Notes: generated from the sequence alone by a model not told the origin. DNA of 64,000 bases from SEAL01 sp032153715 (GCA_032153715.1 JALDYR010000001.1:310001-374000); one strand, 5' to 3'; positions 40,066-48,123 are shown, numbered from the stretch's first letter. Translations and numbers: made by a program.

Positions 40066-40437
40066 ATGAATGAAAAATACTATGTCGGCTCGTACCGTGA
40101 CGATGCCATAAGTGAGCCAAATCACGGATGGCTAGTCGGCAAATTCAAAGATGCATTACCTCGCAGGAATAGCGATGTCGAGATTAAATACTGGGAATAT
40201 GAAATAGGCCCAAACGATCACCCATTAAAAGTGTCGGCTATCGTCGAGTGTACTTTTATTTTAACCGGCAAGACACGAGCAATCATCGATGATCAAGAAA
40301 TGATACTAAATGCTGGTGACTATATCGTCATTCATCCTGGCACAAAAAATAACACAGTACTTGAAATACTCGAGCCGACGAGCGGCCTTACGATCAAAGC
40401 TCCAAGCGACCCCACTGCCAAGAAGATTTTATCGTAA
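40066..40437 (+). CDS. Small cupin-fold protein
   Basis: A 123-aa protein with cupin-like strands: VSAIVECTFILTGKTRAII and ILNAGDYIVIHPGTKNNTVLEI. Several usual metal-binding His residues are missing from motif 1, so metal binding is uncertain. It follows the racemase gene after two nt and probably works with it, for example on an amino-acid derivative. Confidence 0.6.
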   Translation: MNEKYYVGSYRDDAISEPNHGWLVGKFKDALPRRNSDVEIKYWEYEIGPNDHPLKVSAIVECTFILTGKTRAIIDDQEMILNAGDYIVIHPGTKNNTVLEILEPTSGLTIKAPSDPTAKKILS

Positions 40438-40467
40438 CGCAATGCCAGCTTCGCGCATAACATTGCG
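40438..40467 (+). repeat. Inverted repeat after the cupin gene
   Basis: AACGCAATG pairs with CATTGCGTT around a 16-nt loop. ATTT follows, so it may be a weak terminator. Confidence 0.5.
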
Positions 40468-40508
40468 TTATTTCCGCTGACCTATCTCTAGTTTGCTAAG
40501 ATTATCAT

Positions 40509-40943
40509 ATGAACAGCCTCAATCCAGAGTACAGGCCCGACCCAAAGCCTCACGAAAATGAGGACCTCGCCTTCGTAGATAAATTCAGAGCCTTACTGCT
40601 GGGCGTAGAGTTCGAAGAGTCTGTCGAGATGTTTGAAGCACGTACAGCCGTACTTGAGGCTCTGGCAAAAAACGACCAAAACCCTGAGCTCCTCCGATCC
40701 GTCTGGGTGGAATATGCCAATGTATGCGAACAGACCGTTGACAGTAAAACCGGCACTGATCCTCAACTTCGCGCACAACTGCAAATAGCCGCAATCGTAC
40801 ATAAAGCACTGATCTTTCGTGAAGTTGGCGACTTGCAGCGATACTGCGAAGACTTAGGCGATGCCGAAGAGTACGCCCTTGGCATGCACTTTAATGAGAT
40901 CGCTGAGGCGATTGGAGTAGAGCTGGACAAGCTTGCAGACTAA
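40509..40943 (+). CDS. Hypothetical acidic helical protein
   Basis: A 144-aa acidic, all-helical soluble protein with no recognised motif. Helical repeats around residues 50-80 (FEARTAVLEALAKND, RSVWVEYANVCEQ) and 90-115 loosely suggest TPR-like packing. TAAGAT six nt before the ATG marks a leaderless transcript. Confidence 0.55.
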   Translation: MNSLNPEYRPDPKPHENEDLAFVDKFRALLLGVEFEESVEMFEARTAVLEALAKNDQNPELLRSVWVEYANVCEQTVDSKTGTDPQLRAQLQIAAIVHKALIFREVGDLQRYCEDLGDAEEYALGMHFNEIAEAIGVELDKLAD

Positions 40944-40994
40944 GGGTGTTCATTTTTTCTACACTGCCATACCGATCATATACGTATCAATAAA

Positions 40995-41537
40995 TCACTT
41001 ACTGGCGGCCTGATCATTTAGGCTGATCACTGTAGATCTTGAGATATCTATACTCCCTTTATAGAGAATATGTGGCACAAATTGGTAGTTAAACACTGGT
41101 TCGCCAGTACCGACCATACTTTCGTAATACTTTGCAGTTGCATCAGGAATTTCCTGCAATTCATCCAGCGGGATATCTTTAAACCACTTCACTGTCACAT
41201 TCTCATCCCCAGGAGCTGTTTTGAAGTAGACGGCCGCATTGCCTGGATCGAGGCTATGTGGATCAATTTGAAAATAATGGTAATCAGGAATTTCTTTTAT
41301 CAATCCTAGTTGATACTGCAGATCAAACAGCTTGCGTGGGTTCAGCGGCAATAGCTGGACGACATCATTCCACGAACAATCCAGCAAGGGAACACGCCGC
41401 TTTAAAATTTCTTCCCTACCCTTATATTTCTCGAGATATTTTTGATGCAATGCGGGATTATCGATAAACATCTGATTCAGCGTTATCAACTCACTTCCCT
41501 GCATGTCTTCTGAGACTCCGTGGTATAAAAATATCAT
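40995..41537 (-). CDS. Hypothetical 180-aa protein
   Basis: I recognise no family. The protein starts MIFLYHGVSEDMQGSE; the initial IFLYHGVS resembles the strand of ADP-ribosyltransferase-like folds only superficially. It contains the charged YLEKYKGREEILKRR segment and the acidic DPGNAAVYFKT region. TATACT ends seven nt before the ATG. It is downstream of no close gene; the VanX-DapF gene ends 41 bp upstream in the opposite sense of reading order. Confidence 0.5.
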   Translation of the reverse strand: MIFLYHGVSEDMQGSELITLNQMFIDNPALHQKYLEKYKGREEILKRRVPLLDCSWNDVVQLLPLNPRKLFDLQYQLGLIKEIPDYHYFQIDPHSLDPGNAAVYFKTAPGDENVTVKWFKDIPLDELQEIPDATAKYYESMVGTGEPVFNYQFVPHILYKGSIDISRSTVISLNDQAASK

Positions 41538-41578
41538 ACACCTAAGTATACGGCGCCCTGTTGTAATGCGCTAACCAA

Positions 41579-42991
41579 TCAATGAAGTACCTTATCTATC
41601 GTCGTATTGATACTTACAGAGTCATCAGAATATTGAACGCTTATCACACCTCCAGAGGGCTGTTCAATACATTCGAATCCTGTAATTAGCGCTGCCGCCA
41701 TAGAGCCGGATCCGCATGATGATTCATAGAAACACGTATTCACAGCCCGCACCCACACAACTGGATCGATCCTAATAACGTCATTGACTCTTTGATACCA
41801 GATTACACCGACCGCATCACGCTCATCGAGGCAAAACTGCTTCGCTAATGCCCTTAACACCTCATCATACCCAGCCTCCGCGTCAGGAATCCGCCCCTCT
41901 ATTAATATGTGAACAATACCGCCAAAATCAACCACATCAACACGGCAGTCCTTGAAGAGTCCTTGGAGAGTGGTATATGAAAAATCCCTCAGCCTCACTG
42001 TTACGTCATACGATCCCGTCGACATTAATTTCACGTCGGCATTCACTTCATTAGCTAACCCGGATACAGAAAAAACCACTGTTGATTGCCGGGTAATTTC
42101 CGATAAAGTCACCGCTGCGACGCAAGTAGCATTCCCACAAAATTCGCCGCCCGCCATTTCAAATCGTGATTCTGCCGGAAATAAAAAACCTACCTGTTCG
42201 GCGCCATATTTTTCATACCGGCTAAGTAGCCCGTTTCCGGAACTTTGACGATCGGCACGCGAAAACTGCCGGTCGTTTACTTGCACTACCGTGCCATTTC
42301 CGCCAGCTGAAGTAAAAAGTGACACCCGATCACTTTGATCAACGGGACCATATAGTGCAGATTTTTTGTCGTAAAATGCCGCCCATTCGCGATCGCCATA
42401 AGAAATGTGCCACCATTCCCCAAAGAAAGGTGCGAAACCTTCGCTCGTCATTGCCTCAAGCAAAATCATTCTATCTCTCTTTTGTGCCGGCGTGACTTTA
42501 TTACTAAACGTTTGAATACGCTCGGTATCAGAATAGTCCGCTATCCCGGTTCCCATATCGCAGTCAACTCCGTCATCGTCCACCATCGTTAGATCGACCG
42601 CCCCGCCTACCGGGTGTCCGGCAATCTCCGGCATTGCGACAAAATTATGCGTCAACCTATCTAGGGCAACATCGCTCATATTCCTATTCGCATCAGCCAA
42701 TACGGCACGTTGCTTGTTAAAATAGTCAGCTTGCACCTCCGGACTACGATATCCGTACACAATTTTCAGTGTGTAATTATACTCTTCTTTAATGCGCTTG
42801 TTTACCTTAGCTAGTTTATTTGCCAGTGTACGCCTTACGAGTATATTCGTGCCCGTGACTGGAATCATGTCAAACTTTTCATATCCAGCCATAATACCTG
42901 GATCGCCTGTGCGAACGTCAACTAGCTCTTCCTTAGATGTGCCGATTTTAATTGGTGCAATATCTTCATACTGTAGTATTGTCTTATTCAA
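41579..42991 (-). CDS. Fusion of VanX-like D,D-dipeptidase and DapF-like epimerase
   Basis: A 470-aa two-domain protein. The N-terminal half (about 1-220) is an M15D D-Ala-D-Ala dipeptidase: YGYRSPEVQ, then GHPVGGAVDLT with zinc His and Asp, and FGEWWHISYGDREW with the catalytic Glu and zinc His. The C-terminal half (about 232-468) has a diaminopimelate-epimerase/PhzF-type fold with both cysteines present: GEFCGNATCVAA and SSCGSGSMAAAL. Together they could release and racemise D-amino acids from scavenged peptidoglycan. The TTG start at 42991 follows AAAGG and lies past the terminator of the upstream regulator; an ATG at 43102 would sit before that terminator. Confidence 0.75.
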   Translation of the reverse strand: MNKTILQYEDIAPIKIGTSKEELVDVRTGDPGIMAGYEKFDMIPVTGTNILVRRTLANKLAKVNKRIKEEYNYTLKIVYGYRSPEVQADYFNKQRAVLADANRNMSDVALDRLTHNFVAMPEIAGHPVGGAVDLTMVDDDGVDCDMGTGIADYSDTERIQTFSNKVTPAQKRDRMILLEAMTSEGFAPFFGEWWHISYGDREWAAFYDKKSALYGPVDQSDRVSLFTSAGGNGTVVQVNDRQFSRADRQSSGNGLLSRYEKYGAEQVGFLFPAESRFEMAGGEFCGNATCVAAVTLSEITRQSTVVFSVSGLANEVNADVKLMSTGSYDVTVRLRDFSYTTLQGLFKDCRVDVVDFGGIVHILIEGRIPDAEAGYDEVLRALAKQFCLDERDAVGVIWYQRVNDVIRIDPVVWVRAVNTCFYESSCGSGSMAAALITGFECIEQPSGGVISVQYSDDSVSINTTIDKVLH

Positions 42992-43022
42992 GTCGGTTAC
43001 CTTTCGTAAATTATTGATATAC

Positions 43023-43049
43023 AAAAATGCCAGCTTCGCGCTGGCATTT
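43023..43049 (-). terminator. Terminator between the TrpR-like and VanX-DapF genes
   Basis: AAATGCCAGC/GCTGGCATTT stem followed by TTG on the minus strand. It may attenuate expression of the fusion gene, which has no clear -10 of its own. Confidence 0.65.
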
Positions 43050-43073
43050 ATATACTGTAAATAGCAATAATAC

Positions 43074-43403
43074 TCAGTCACGAGCTGGCGACAAATGGGC
43101 ATGATGAGACTCTACAAGTTCAAGTGCGGCAGCATAGCCATTAGTGTCGCCTTTTAACCATTCGCTAATACGAGCGACTGTTCGGCTACTCAATTTTGTC
43201 TCTTGGGTAATCTCTACGTAGGTCTTACCACTTGTCAGCATACGTGCCGCCTGCAAACGGGCGGCAATTTCAGTTATTTCTTTTTCAGTCATTACGTCCC
43301 TAAGGAAACTTTGCATAGTCCGAACGTCACGAATATTAACCATCACTTGCGCGAGGCGAGCGTTCCTATCTTCTTTCCATATATCCATGACTAAATTATT
43401 CAT
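43074..43403 (-). CDS. TrpR/YerC-family transcriptional regulator
   Basis: A 109-aa protein with the TrpR-like helical fold of the YerC/YecD family: FLRDVMTEKEITEIAARLQAARML and a helix-turn-helix TYVEITQETKLSSRTVARISEWL (about 62-84). It is directly upstream of the VanX-DapF fusion, so it may control that gene in response to an amino acid. The start is uncertain within 13 codons. Confidence 0.8.
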   Translation of the reverse strand: MNNLVMDIWKEDRNARLAQVMVNIRDVRTMQSFLRDVMTEKEITEIAARLQAARMLTSGKTYVEITQETKLSSRTVARISEWLKGDTNGYAAALELVESHHAHLSPARD

Positions 43404-43531
43404 GATATGTACTTTATCAAAGTAAAGTGGATTAATCAATAGCTATACGCAGCGAGCGGTCAATTTTATGCTAATTTCGCCTACATTATTTTCGTAATAT
43501 CCAAACTGCCTATGCTAATCTGATAAGTAGA

Positions 43532-44365
43532 ATGTATAAAAAACTCAAACGTAATCAAACAAAAAGTACACAAGTTGATTTAGAAAAAATACTCACGTTA
43601 GGCGGCGTGATGCTTGTCTTAGTAGGATGTATAGCAAATCTGCATAGCGCATACTATAGCTCGCACTTCATTCACGGCCCGATCGACCTCATGTACTACT
43701 TCCGCTATCTCATTCTCCTGGGTGGCGGTTTCGCAATAGGGTATACACTAACCGGCAAATCACGCAACGATAAACTATTCGGTGGCGTCGTCTACGCAGT
43801 CCTTGCTAGCACTCTGTACTGGACATTAGACTTAATGAATTTTGGTCTACAAAACCTAATCACGCCTCAATCATATCTATGGCAAACAGTCGTCCCCATG
43901 AGCGTACCCCTATTTGCTCTCGCCGTCAGCCTGCTGATCGCGTACTTTTTTCAACATAAACCAAACCGTTCCAGTATTAGTAGCCTCGCCAAGATAATAA
44001 CAATTATCTCATTCATCACTTACCAGCTTTATATGCTCGCCAGTGAAGCTTATTATTTTATTGCCGGGACCGCAACATACGACCCCGGTACGCCAACATG
44101 GCTTATCATTGGTAATTTTCTCATTACTCCACTTATCATAGTGCTCGTATCTTACACACTACTTGATCGCATAAAGTTGCGGTTTGATAGACTCTTCTAC
44201 GCTGTACTTATTGGCGCTTTTTACAGCACACTTACCGCCGTTCTATGGGAATTTCGAACCGACGCATCGTCCGAGTCGACAAGTCTCTTTAGTAGCATAG
44301 TTGCAGTATTAACTGTACTATTTGCGGGGATCATCTTGTGGCAAGCACATAGAGCAACTCGGTAA
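43532..44365 (+). CDS. Multi-pass membrane protein, unknown
   Basis: A 277-aa protein with eight predicted helices and a basic N-terminal tail. No transporter or enzyme motif is seen. A hairpin terminator follows immediately (44377-44414). A diverged copy of the interspersed motif lies 30-50 nt upstream. Confidence 0.6.
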   Translation: MYKKLKRNQTKSTQVDLEKILTLGGVMLVLVGCIANLHSAYYSSHFIHGPIDLMYYFRYLILLGGGFAIGYTLTGKSRNDKLFGGVVYAVLASTLYWTLDLMNFGLQNLITPQSYLWQTVVPMSVPLFALAVSLLIAYFFQHKPNRSSISSLAKIITIISFITYQLYMLASEAYYFIAGTATYDPGTPTWLIIGNFLITPLIIVLVSYTLLDRIKLRFDRLFYAVLIGAFYSTLTAVLWEFRTDASSESTSLFSSIVAVLTVLFAGIILWQAHRATR

Positions 44366-44376
44366 CCATGCCCCCT

Positions 44377-44414
44377 AAGCAAAACCTTGCCCCTTATTGG
44401 GCGAGGTTTTGCTT
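44377..44414 (+). terminator. Terminator of the 43532 gene
   Basis: AAGCAAAACCT/AGGTTTTGCTT stem with an inner GCCC/GGGC, almost perfectly paired over 16 bp. Confidence 0.8.
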
Positions 44415-44535
44415 ATATCGACTAATAAGATTAATCCCTCAAAACTTACGTTATTGTCGAGAAGGTTTCGTATATTTAATAGAAACTTTTCTTTATCGAT
44501 GATAAATGCATATGTATGTTTACAGGTAATTAAGC

Positions 44536-44927
44536 CCTAAAGGCCATCTAACGTTTCGATGTCGTCATTCTCGATATCGAATTTTTATATAGCACGTCCC
44601 TATTCCTTGATGCGGCAATCGATATCGCCCCTTCAGACAAATCCACTCCCACTCCGCTATATTCTTTGTCTGCTAGTATACGACTAAGGTGACCTGTCGC
44701 AGCCTATATCCAGAAAAGAGCGTGGAGCCCCCGCATCCGCATGTTTCAAAAACAAGTCAACGACAACCTCAGACAGAAGGCCGAAATCTTTCCCGGATTT
44801 ATATATAGCATTCCCTCAGCGTACCGCATAAAGTAAGGCATCCCACACTGACGGCTTCAGTATAGAGCTAGAGAGGATGCGAGCTTTAAATTCGCCAGCT
44901 GTATGGCTCTAATTCAACGTCGTACAT
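44536..44927 (-). pseudogene. Decayed class I SAM methyltransferase
   Basis: No intact frame exists, but conceptual translation across frames on the minus strand gives methyltransferase pieces in order: a start MYDVELEPYSW at 44927, then ARILSSSILKPSVWDALLYA, GKDFGLLSEVVVDLFLKHAD, APRSFLDIGCD (motif I), LADKEYSGVGVDLSEGAISI (post-motif I) and FDIENDDIETLDGL (motif II). At least three frameshifts and one stop separate them, and the glycine end of motif I is lost. A TACAAT-like box abuts the start. The 44415-44535 stretch beside it holds nothing I can identify. Confidence 0.75.
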
Positions 44928-44970
44928 TGTATCAAATGCGGGAAAAGACCACCCTTTTTCGCAAGGTAGC

Positions 44971-45336
44971 CTACTTCTTTTTGCCGATATCACCCAAGTG
45001 AGTATGTTGGAAGCCCGAAGGAAGTTTGAGACCATAGCCAAGCGCTCGATCAATTCCTATGTAAGCGAACCAAATACAGATGAAACCCAGCACCACAGGA
45101 TTTGCCGTAAATACGTACGGGATAATCAATAAGATCGGAATAGCGAGACTGTGTCCTATATTACATAAAACTACACCCAGCTTTTTATTTGCTATATATC
45201 CGATCATTGAAAGGTCGAGGGCAAACCATACAATGATAAAAACCCGCCAGCTAAAGGAATTGTGAAAATAGAGGAAGGTACTGGCGGCAAATAACGCGCC
45301 GCCTTCTAGTCGCTGGATGAGTGTTGGCATATTCAT
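44971..45336 (-). CDS. DUF4260 family membrane protein
   Basis: A 121-aa protein with four membrane helices in the DUF4260 pattern: IQRLEGGALFAASTFLYFH, then FALDLSMIGYIANKKLGVVLCNIGHS, and a conserved DRALGYGLKLPSGFQHTHLG end. The function of the family is unknown. It lies downstream of nothing in its direction and next to the methyltransferase pseudogene. Confidence 0.75.
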   Translation of the reverse strand: MNMPTLIQRLEGGALFAASTFLYFHNSFSWRVFIIVWFALDLSMIGYIANKKLGVVLCNIGHSLAIPILLIIPYVFTANPVVLGFICIWFAYIGIDRALGYGLKLPSGFQHTHLGDIGKKK

Positions 45337-45415
45337 TCCTTATATAGCAACATCCTAACCTAGGACGAAATGTTATAATTAACGTATACATAGCATAGAT
45401 ACTAGGAACGAGTAC

Positions 45416-45493
45416 ATGAAGATCATAAAGAAAATTTTCAAGGCAGCAACAAACATTATTATGTTTCCTATGCGAAGTCCTAAGGACAGATAG
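45416..45493 (+). CDS. Possible 25-aa basic amphipathic peptide
   Basis: A short frame starting MKIIKKIFKAATNIIMFP and ending in SPKDR, with AGGAACG nine nt before the ATG and a TATAAT box (45373-45378) about 37 nt upstream. The N-terminal half would form a cationic amphipathic helix, as in small membrane-active peptides or toxins. Translation is unproven. Confidence 0.3.
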   Translation: MKIIKKIFKAATNIIMFPMRSPKDR

Positions 45494-45570
45494 ACAACTA
45501 CACTCTAATTTCACGTATAATACCATACCAACTCTGATAGTTATTTCTACACATCTGCTATTATTACCTC

Positions 45571-46065
45571 ATGTCTATATTAGTAGTGCGTCATGGATTA
45601 TCTGAGGCAAATAATCGTAAAAATATTGGAACTCCGGCGTTCGGCAGTCGAAACGCTGAACTAATGCGAGAAGGTCGCGAACAAGCGCGGAAAATTCCCG
45701 AAGCCCTCCTTTCACGCTTCGCTATTACTGCAAGCGGCGTGACAGTAGCGACGTCAACCCTACTTCGAACTCAGCAAACAGCCCAGGAGGCCGGTTTTGT
45801 TACCTGCCGACAGTATGAAGAGCTGGACGAAATAGAGCCGGAAACTCTTGGTATCAATAGACTGCAGCTACGCGCCATGCTTGACCAGGACGAACTTCCG
45901 AAAGGAGTCTTGGATCAAGCAGCTACAACACTCGAGTCGCCTCCACGAGAAGCAATCTGGTTCAGTCATGGATTACGTATTGCGGGCATTTGTGCGCTAC
46001 TAGGCGAACACCAAGATGAACGACTCATACCTAAATTTTGCGAGATTCGAGAGCTCACACTCTAG
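45571..46065 (+). CDS. Histidine phosphatase superfamily protein
   Basis: A 164-aa phosphoglycerate-mutase-like phosphatase: catalytic VVRHGLSEAN (RHG, residues 6-8), the acid DEIEPET region near 90, and WFSHGLRI with the second catalytic His near 135. Substrate unknown. TATTAT six nt before the ATG. Confidence 0.85.
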   Translation: MSILVVRHGLSEANNRKNIGTPAFGSRNAELMREGREQARKIPEALLSRFAITASGVTVATSTLLRTQQTAQEAGFVTCRQYEELDEIEPETLGINRLQLRAMLDQDELPKGVLDQAATTLESPPREAIWFSHGLRIAGICALLGEHQDERLIPKFCEIRELTL

Positions 46066-46158
46066 CTTCAAACAAGACGCAGTGGCAAAATCCTTACGCG
46101 TATAATAAGTAGTAGAACATCTATATTTTAGTAAAAATAGTTGAATAGTAGGAAGCCA

Positions 46159-46434
46159 ATGTCATTTCAAGCATATCTGGACAATATAGAAACCAAAACA
46201 GGTAAGACGCCCAGTGAGTTTATCGCTCTAGCAAGACAAAAGGGTTTCGGAGCCGACACTAAGGCTGGTGAAATTGTTTCGTGGCCAAAAGAAGATTTCG
46301 ACCTAGGACATGGGCACGCGATGGCGCTCGTGCACGTTATGAAAAACGGCGCAAAGATTAGCGACAAGCATGTCCACAGCGGAGGTACGCACAGTGACGA
46401 CTCCGACACCTTACGTCTTGATGGTAATAAATAA
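46159..46434 (+). CDS. DUF4287 family protein
   Basis: A 91-aa protein with the DUF4287 pattern: FQAYLDNIETKTGKTPSEFIALARQKGF then DLGHGHAMALVHVMK. The C-terminal KHVHSGGTHSDDS is His-rich. AGGAAG before the ATG supports the start. The function of the family is not established; it often accompanies DUF1801 proteins, and one follows here in convergent orientation. Confidence 0.75.
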   Translation: MSFQAYLDNIETKTGKTPSEFIALARQKGFGADTKAGEIVSWPKEDFDLGHGHAMALVHVMKNGAKISDKHVHSGGTHSDDSDTLRLDGNK

Positions 46435-46444
46435 AATACGTCTA

Positions 46445-46870
46445 TTACTTGGCGGCAAATGTTCTGACAGCATCGTCATACGAACGCTTGATTAACTGCT
46501 TTAAGACATTTGCGTCAACATCGCTCAGTTTATTTATATACAAGCACCCTTTGCTTATTTTGTGCTTGCCTAGTTGATCTAGTAAATCACTATAGTCGTT
46601 AAAACCGGGCATAATATACAAGGTTAGATTTTGTTTTCTTGGAGAGAACGCCGCAAGCGGCCAGTCACCTTCTTGCCTACTACGCTCTGACTGGTAGTGG
46701 TATTGCCCAAAACCAATCATGCTTGCGCCCCACATTTTTGGCTGTTCGCTCGTTGCCTCTTTGTACATTTCCAGTATCTTAAAGGCGTCGGCTTTTTTCA
46801 CGTCGCCGTCAACGGAGTTAATAAAATCTTCCACGCTTGCGTCGTTAACAACAGTTTTGATCGTACTCAT
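46445..46870 (-). CDS. DUF1801 family protein
   Basis: A 141-aa protein: ATSEQPKMWGASMIGFGQYHYQSERSRQEGDWPLAAFSPRKQNLTLYI is typical of the longer DUF1801 branch. TACAAT ends seven nt before this ATG, which is why I reject the longer reading. It converges with the DUF4287 gene ten bp away. Function unknown. Confidence 0.75.
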   Translation of the reverse strand: MSTIKTVVNDASVEDFINSVDGDVKKADAFKILEMYKEATSEQPKMWGASMIGFGQYHYQSERSRQEGDWPLAAFSPRKQNLTLYIMPGFNDYSDLLDQLGKHKISKGCLYINKLSDVDANVLKQLIKRSYDDAVRTFAAK

Positions 46871-46929
46871 GTACTTTATTGTATCAGCAGTGACAGCCAC
46901 CCGACCAGACATGCTACAATAACCTGAAT

Positions 46930-47352
46930 ATGACTACATCCAAAGCACACCCGCCATTATCACTCAAACTAAAGTTTATACTTGGATATTTATATATAAT
47001 AGCGCTCACTACCGCCCTAGCTGCCGTACTCTTCTCATTCGGTCCGGCTGACCTCTTGAACGAAGCAGGACTCTCTGACGTCACGTTGCGCATCATGACA
47101 GTGACTATATGCGCCATCTCTACTGCGCTCTACGCCTGGGTGATATATTTAATTCATAAGCGCAGCGATCAAACCCCCACTGCTTTCGTCATTGCCAGCC
47201 TAGTATCATATGGACTCGGTGAGTTGATCGGACGAACCGATACTTCTATATCAATAGTTATCATTTCAATCACGCTACTTGCCGTCGAGCTAACGATTGC
47301 TCTGTTTTTACTGCAAAGCAAAGAAGCAAAGTTACTCTTGAAAAATAAGTAA
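46930..47352 (+). CDS. Four-helix membrane protein, unknown
   Basis: A 140-aa protein with four predicted membrane helices and a basic Lys-rich end. No family is recognised. TACAAT ends nine nt before the ATG. It shares a divergent promoter region with the DUF1801 gene. Confidence 0.55.
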   Translation: MTTSKAHPPLSLKLKFILGYLYIIALTTALAAVLFSFGPADLLNEAGLSDVTLRIMTVTICAISTALYAWVIYLIHKRSDQTPTAFVIASLVSYGLGELIGRTDTSISIVIISITLLAVELTIALFLLQSKEAKLLLKNK

Positions 47353-47361
47353 CCTATAAAT

Positions 47362-47439
47362 CTATAGTAATCCGCGGCGACGCTGACGACGACGGACACC
47401 GGCGATTGATACTGGCGTTAATGGTCTTCCAATTGGCAT
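47362..47439 (-). CDS. 25-aa arginine-rich peptide
   Basis: A short frame MPIGRPLTPVSIAGVRRR ending in RRGLL, with a strong AAAAGGAG site nine nt before the ATG. It starts 15 nt after the stop of the DUF6325-type gene on the same strand, so it is the second gene of that unit. Size and charge suggest membrane or nucleic-acid binding; no homologue is recognised. Confidence 0.5.
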   Translation of the reverse strand: MPIGRPLTPVSIAGVRRRQRRRGLL

Positions 47440-47454
47440 AATATTGCTCTCCTT

Positions 47455-47880
47455 TTATACTTCTTCTAATTCTTTCTCGGCGGCAGCAACTTTGTCGGGA
47501 TGAATGCGCCCCTCGTCAATAATTTCAGCGTCATGATCAAGCAAGGCACGCTTCAAATCCTTCGCCCACAGCTGTTCAATCACTAAAATACCAGCGGAAG
47601 TGTCATTCTTCATTGATGCGCCGACCGTCTTGACATCCTCCTCTGTCAGCAGTGGCGTTTCGTCGACATGTCCGATCGCCCGCGCAACCTCGCGCAGTTC
47701 CTCGTCTTGGTCTTCTAGCTCTGCCATCGCCACCGCTCCCTTTTCATCTTTGATCACGAAGATCAAATCAACCACGCGAATCACCCCGCTCTCTGTCGCT
47801 TTCGAGAGCGCCGAGAGAATACTTCCATCAAAATTATTCCCCCTAAACCCCACGACAATGTAATCAATCGGTCCTAGCAT
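47455..47880 (-). CDS. DUF6325/DUF1269-like protein
   Basis: A 141-aa protein starting MLGPIDYIVVGFRGNNFDGSIL, with the family pattern of a beta-alpha fold (VIRVVDLIFVIKDEKG) and TSAGILVIEQLWAKDLKRALLDHDAEIIDEGRIH. Such proteins are often in stress loci of actinobacteria and other groups. AGGAGG precedes the ATG. It is co-transcribed with an Arg-rich 25-aa peptide gene. Confidence 0.65.
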   Translation of the reverse strand: MLGPIDYIVVGFRGNNFDGSILSALSKATESGVIRVVDLIFVIKDEKGAVAMAELEDQDEELREVARAIGHVDETPLLTEEDVKTVGASMKNDTSAGILVIEQLWAKDLKRALLDHDAEIIDEGRIHPDKVAAAEKELEEV

Positions 47881-47976
47881 GTCCTCCTCCTTTCACTCCC
47901 TACTCACCTCTTATAGTAGTCCTGAAGCTATGACCCTACCGTGACTTAGCTTACACACCACGTAACTCGCCCATAA

Positions 47977-48011
47977 AAAAGATCGCAGACGATTCATCTG
48001 CGATCTTTTAC
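47977..48011. terminator. Terminator of the 32-aa gene
   Basis: AAAAGATCGCAGA/TCTGCGATCTTTT, 13 bp perfect, with T-tracts in both directions. Confidence 0.8.
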
Positions 48012-48024
48012 GTAAGAGTGGTGA

Positions 48025-48123
48025 TTACGCGAGCTTCTTTTGAAGTTTAATCTTGATTGATTTCAACTTTTTCTTCAGAAGGCGCTTGCGAGTGGCACCG
48101 TGCCAGTTCTTGTGTTTAGCCAT
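48025..48123 (-). CDS. 32-aa Lys/Arg-rich protein
   Basis: The frame reads MAKHKNWHGATRKRLLKKKL, then SIKIKLQKKLA. It has its own TATGAT promoter, a GGACT site before the ATG and a dedicated strong terminator, so it is a real gene. Its composition is that of small ribosomal proteins, but I cannot match it to one. It may bind rRNA. Confidence 0.6.
   Translation of the reverse strand: MAKHKNWHGATRKRLLKKKLKSIKIKLQKKLA

Noticed and set aside
43050..43102. Longer start of the VanX-DapF fusion at 43102
   Set aside because: It would begin inside the upstream regulator gene and before its terminator hairpin; the TTG at 42991 has a ribosome site.
35925..43531. Integron with attC sites between accessory genes
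   Set aside because: The shared intergenic motif has no convincing paired core sites or long inverted repeat, the genes have their own promoters and face both ways, and no integron integrase is present.
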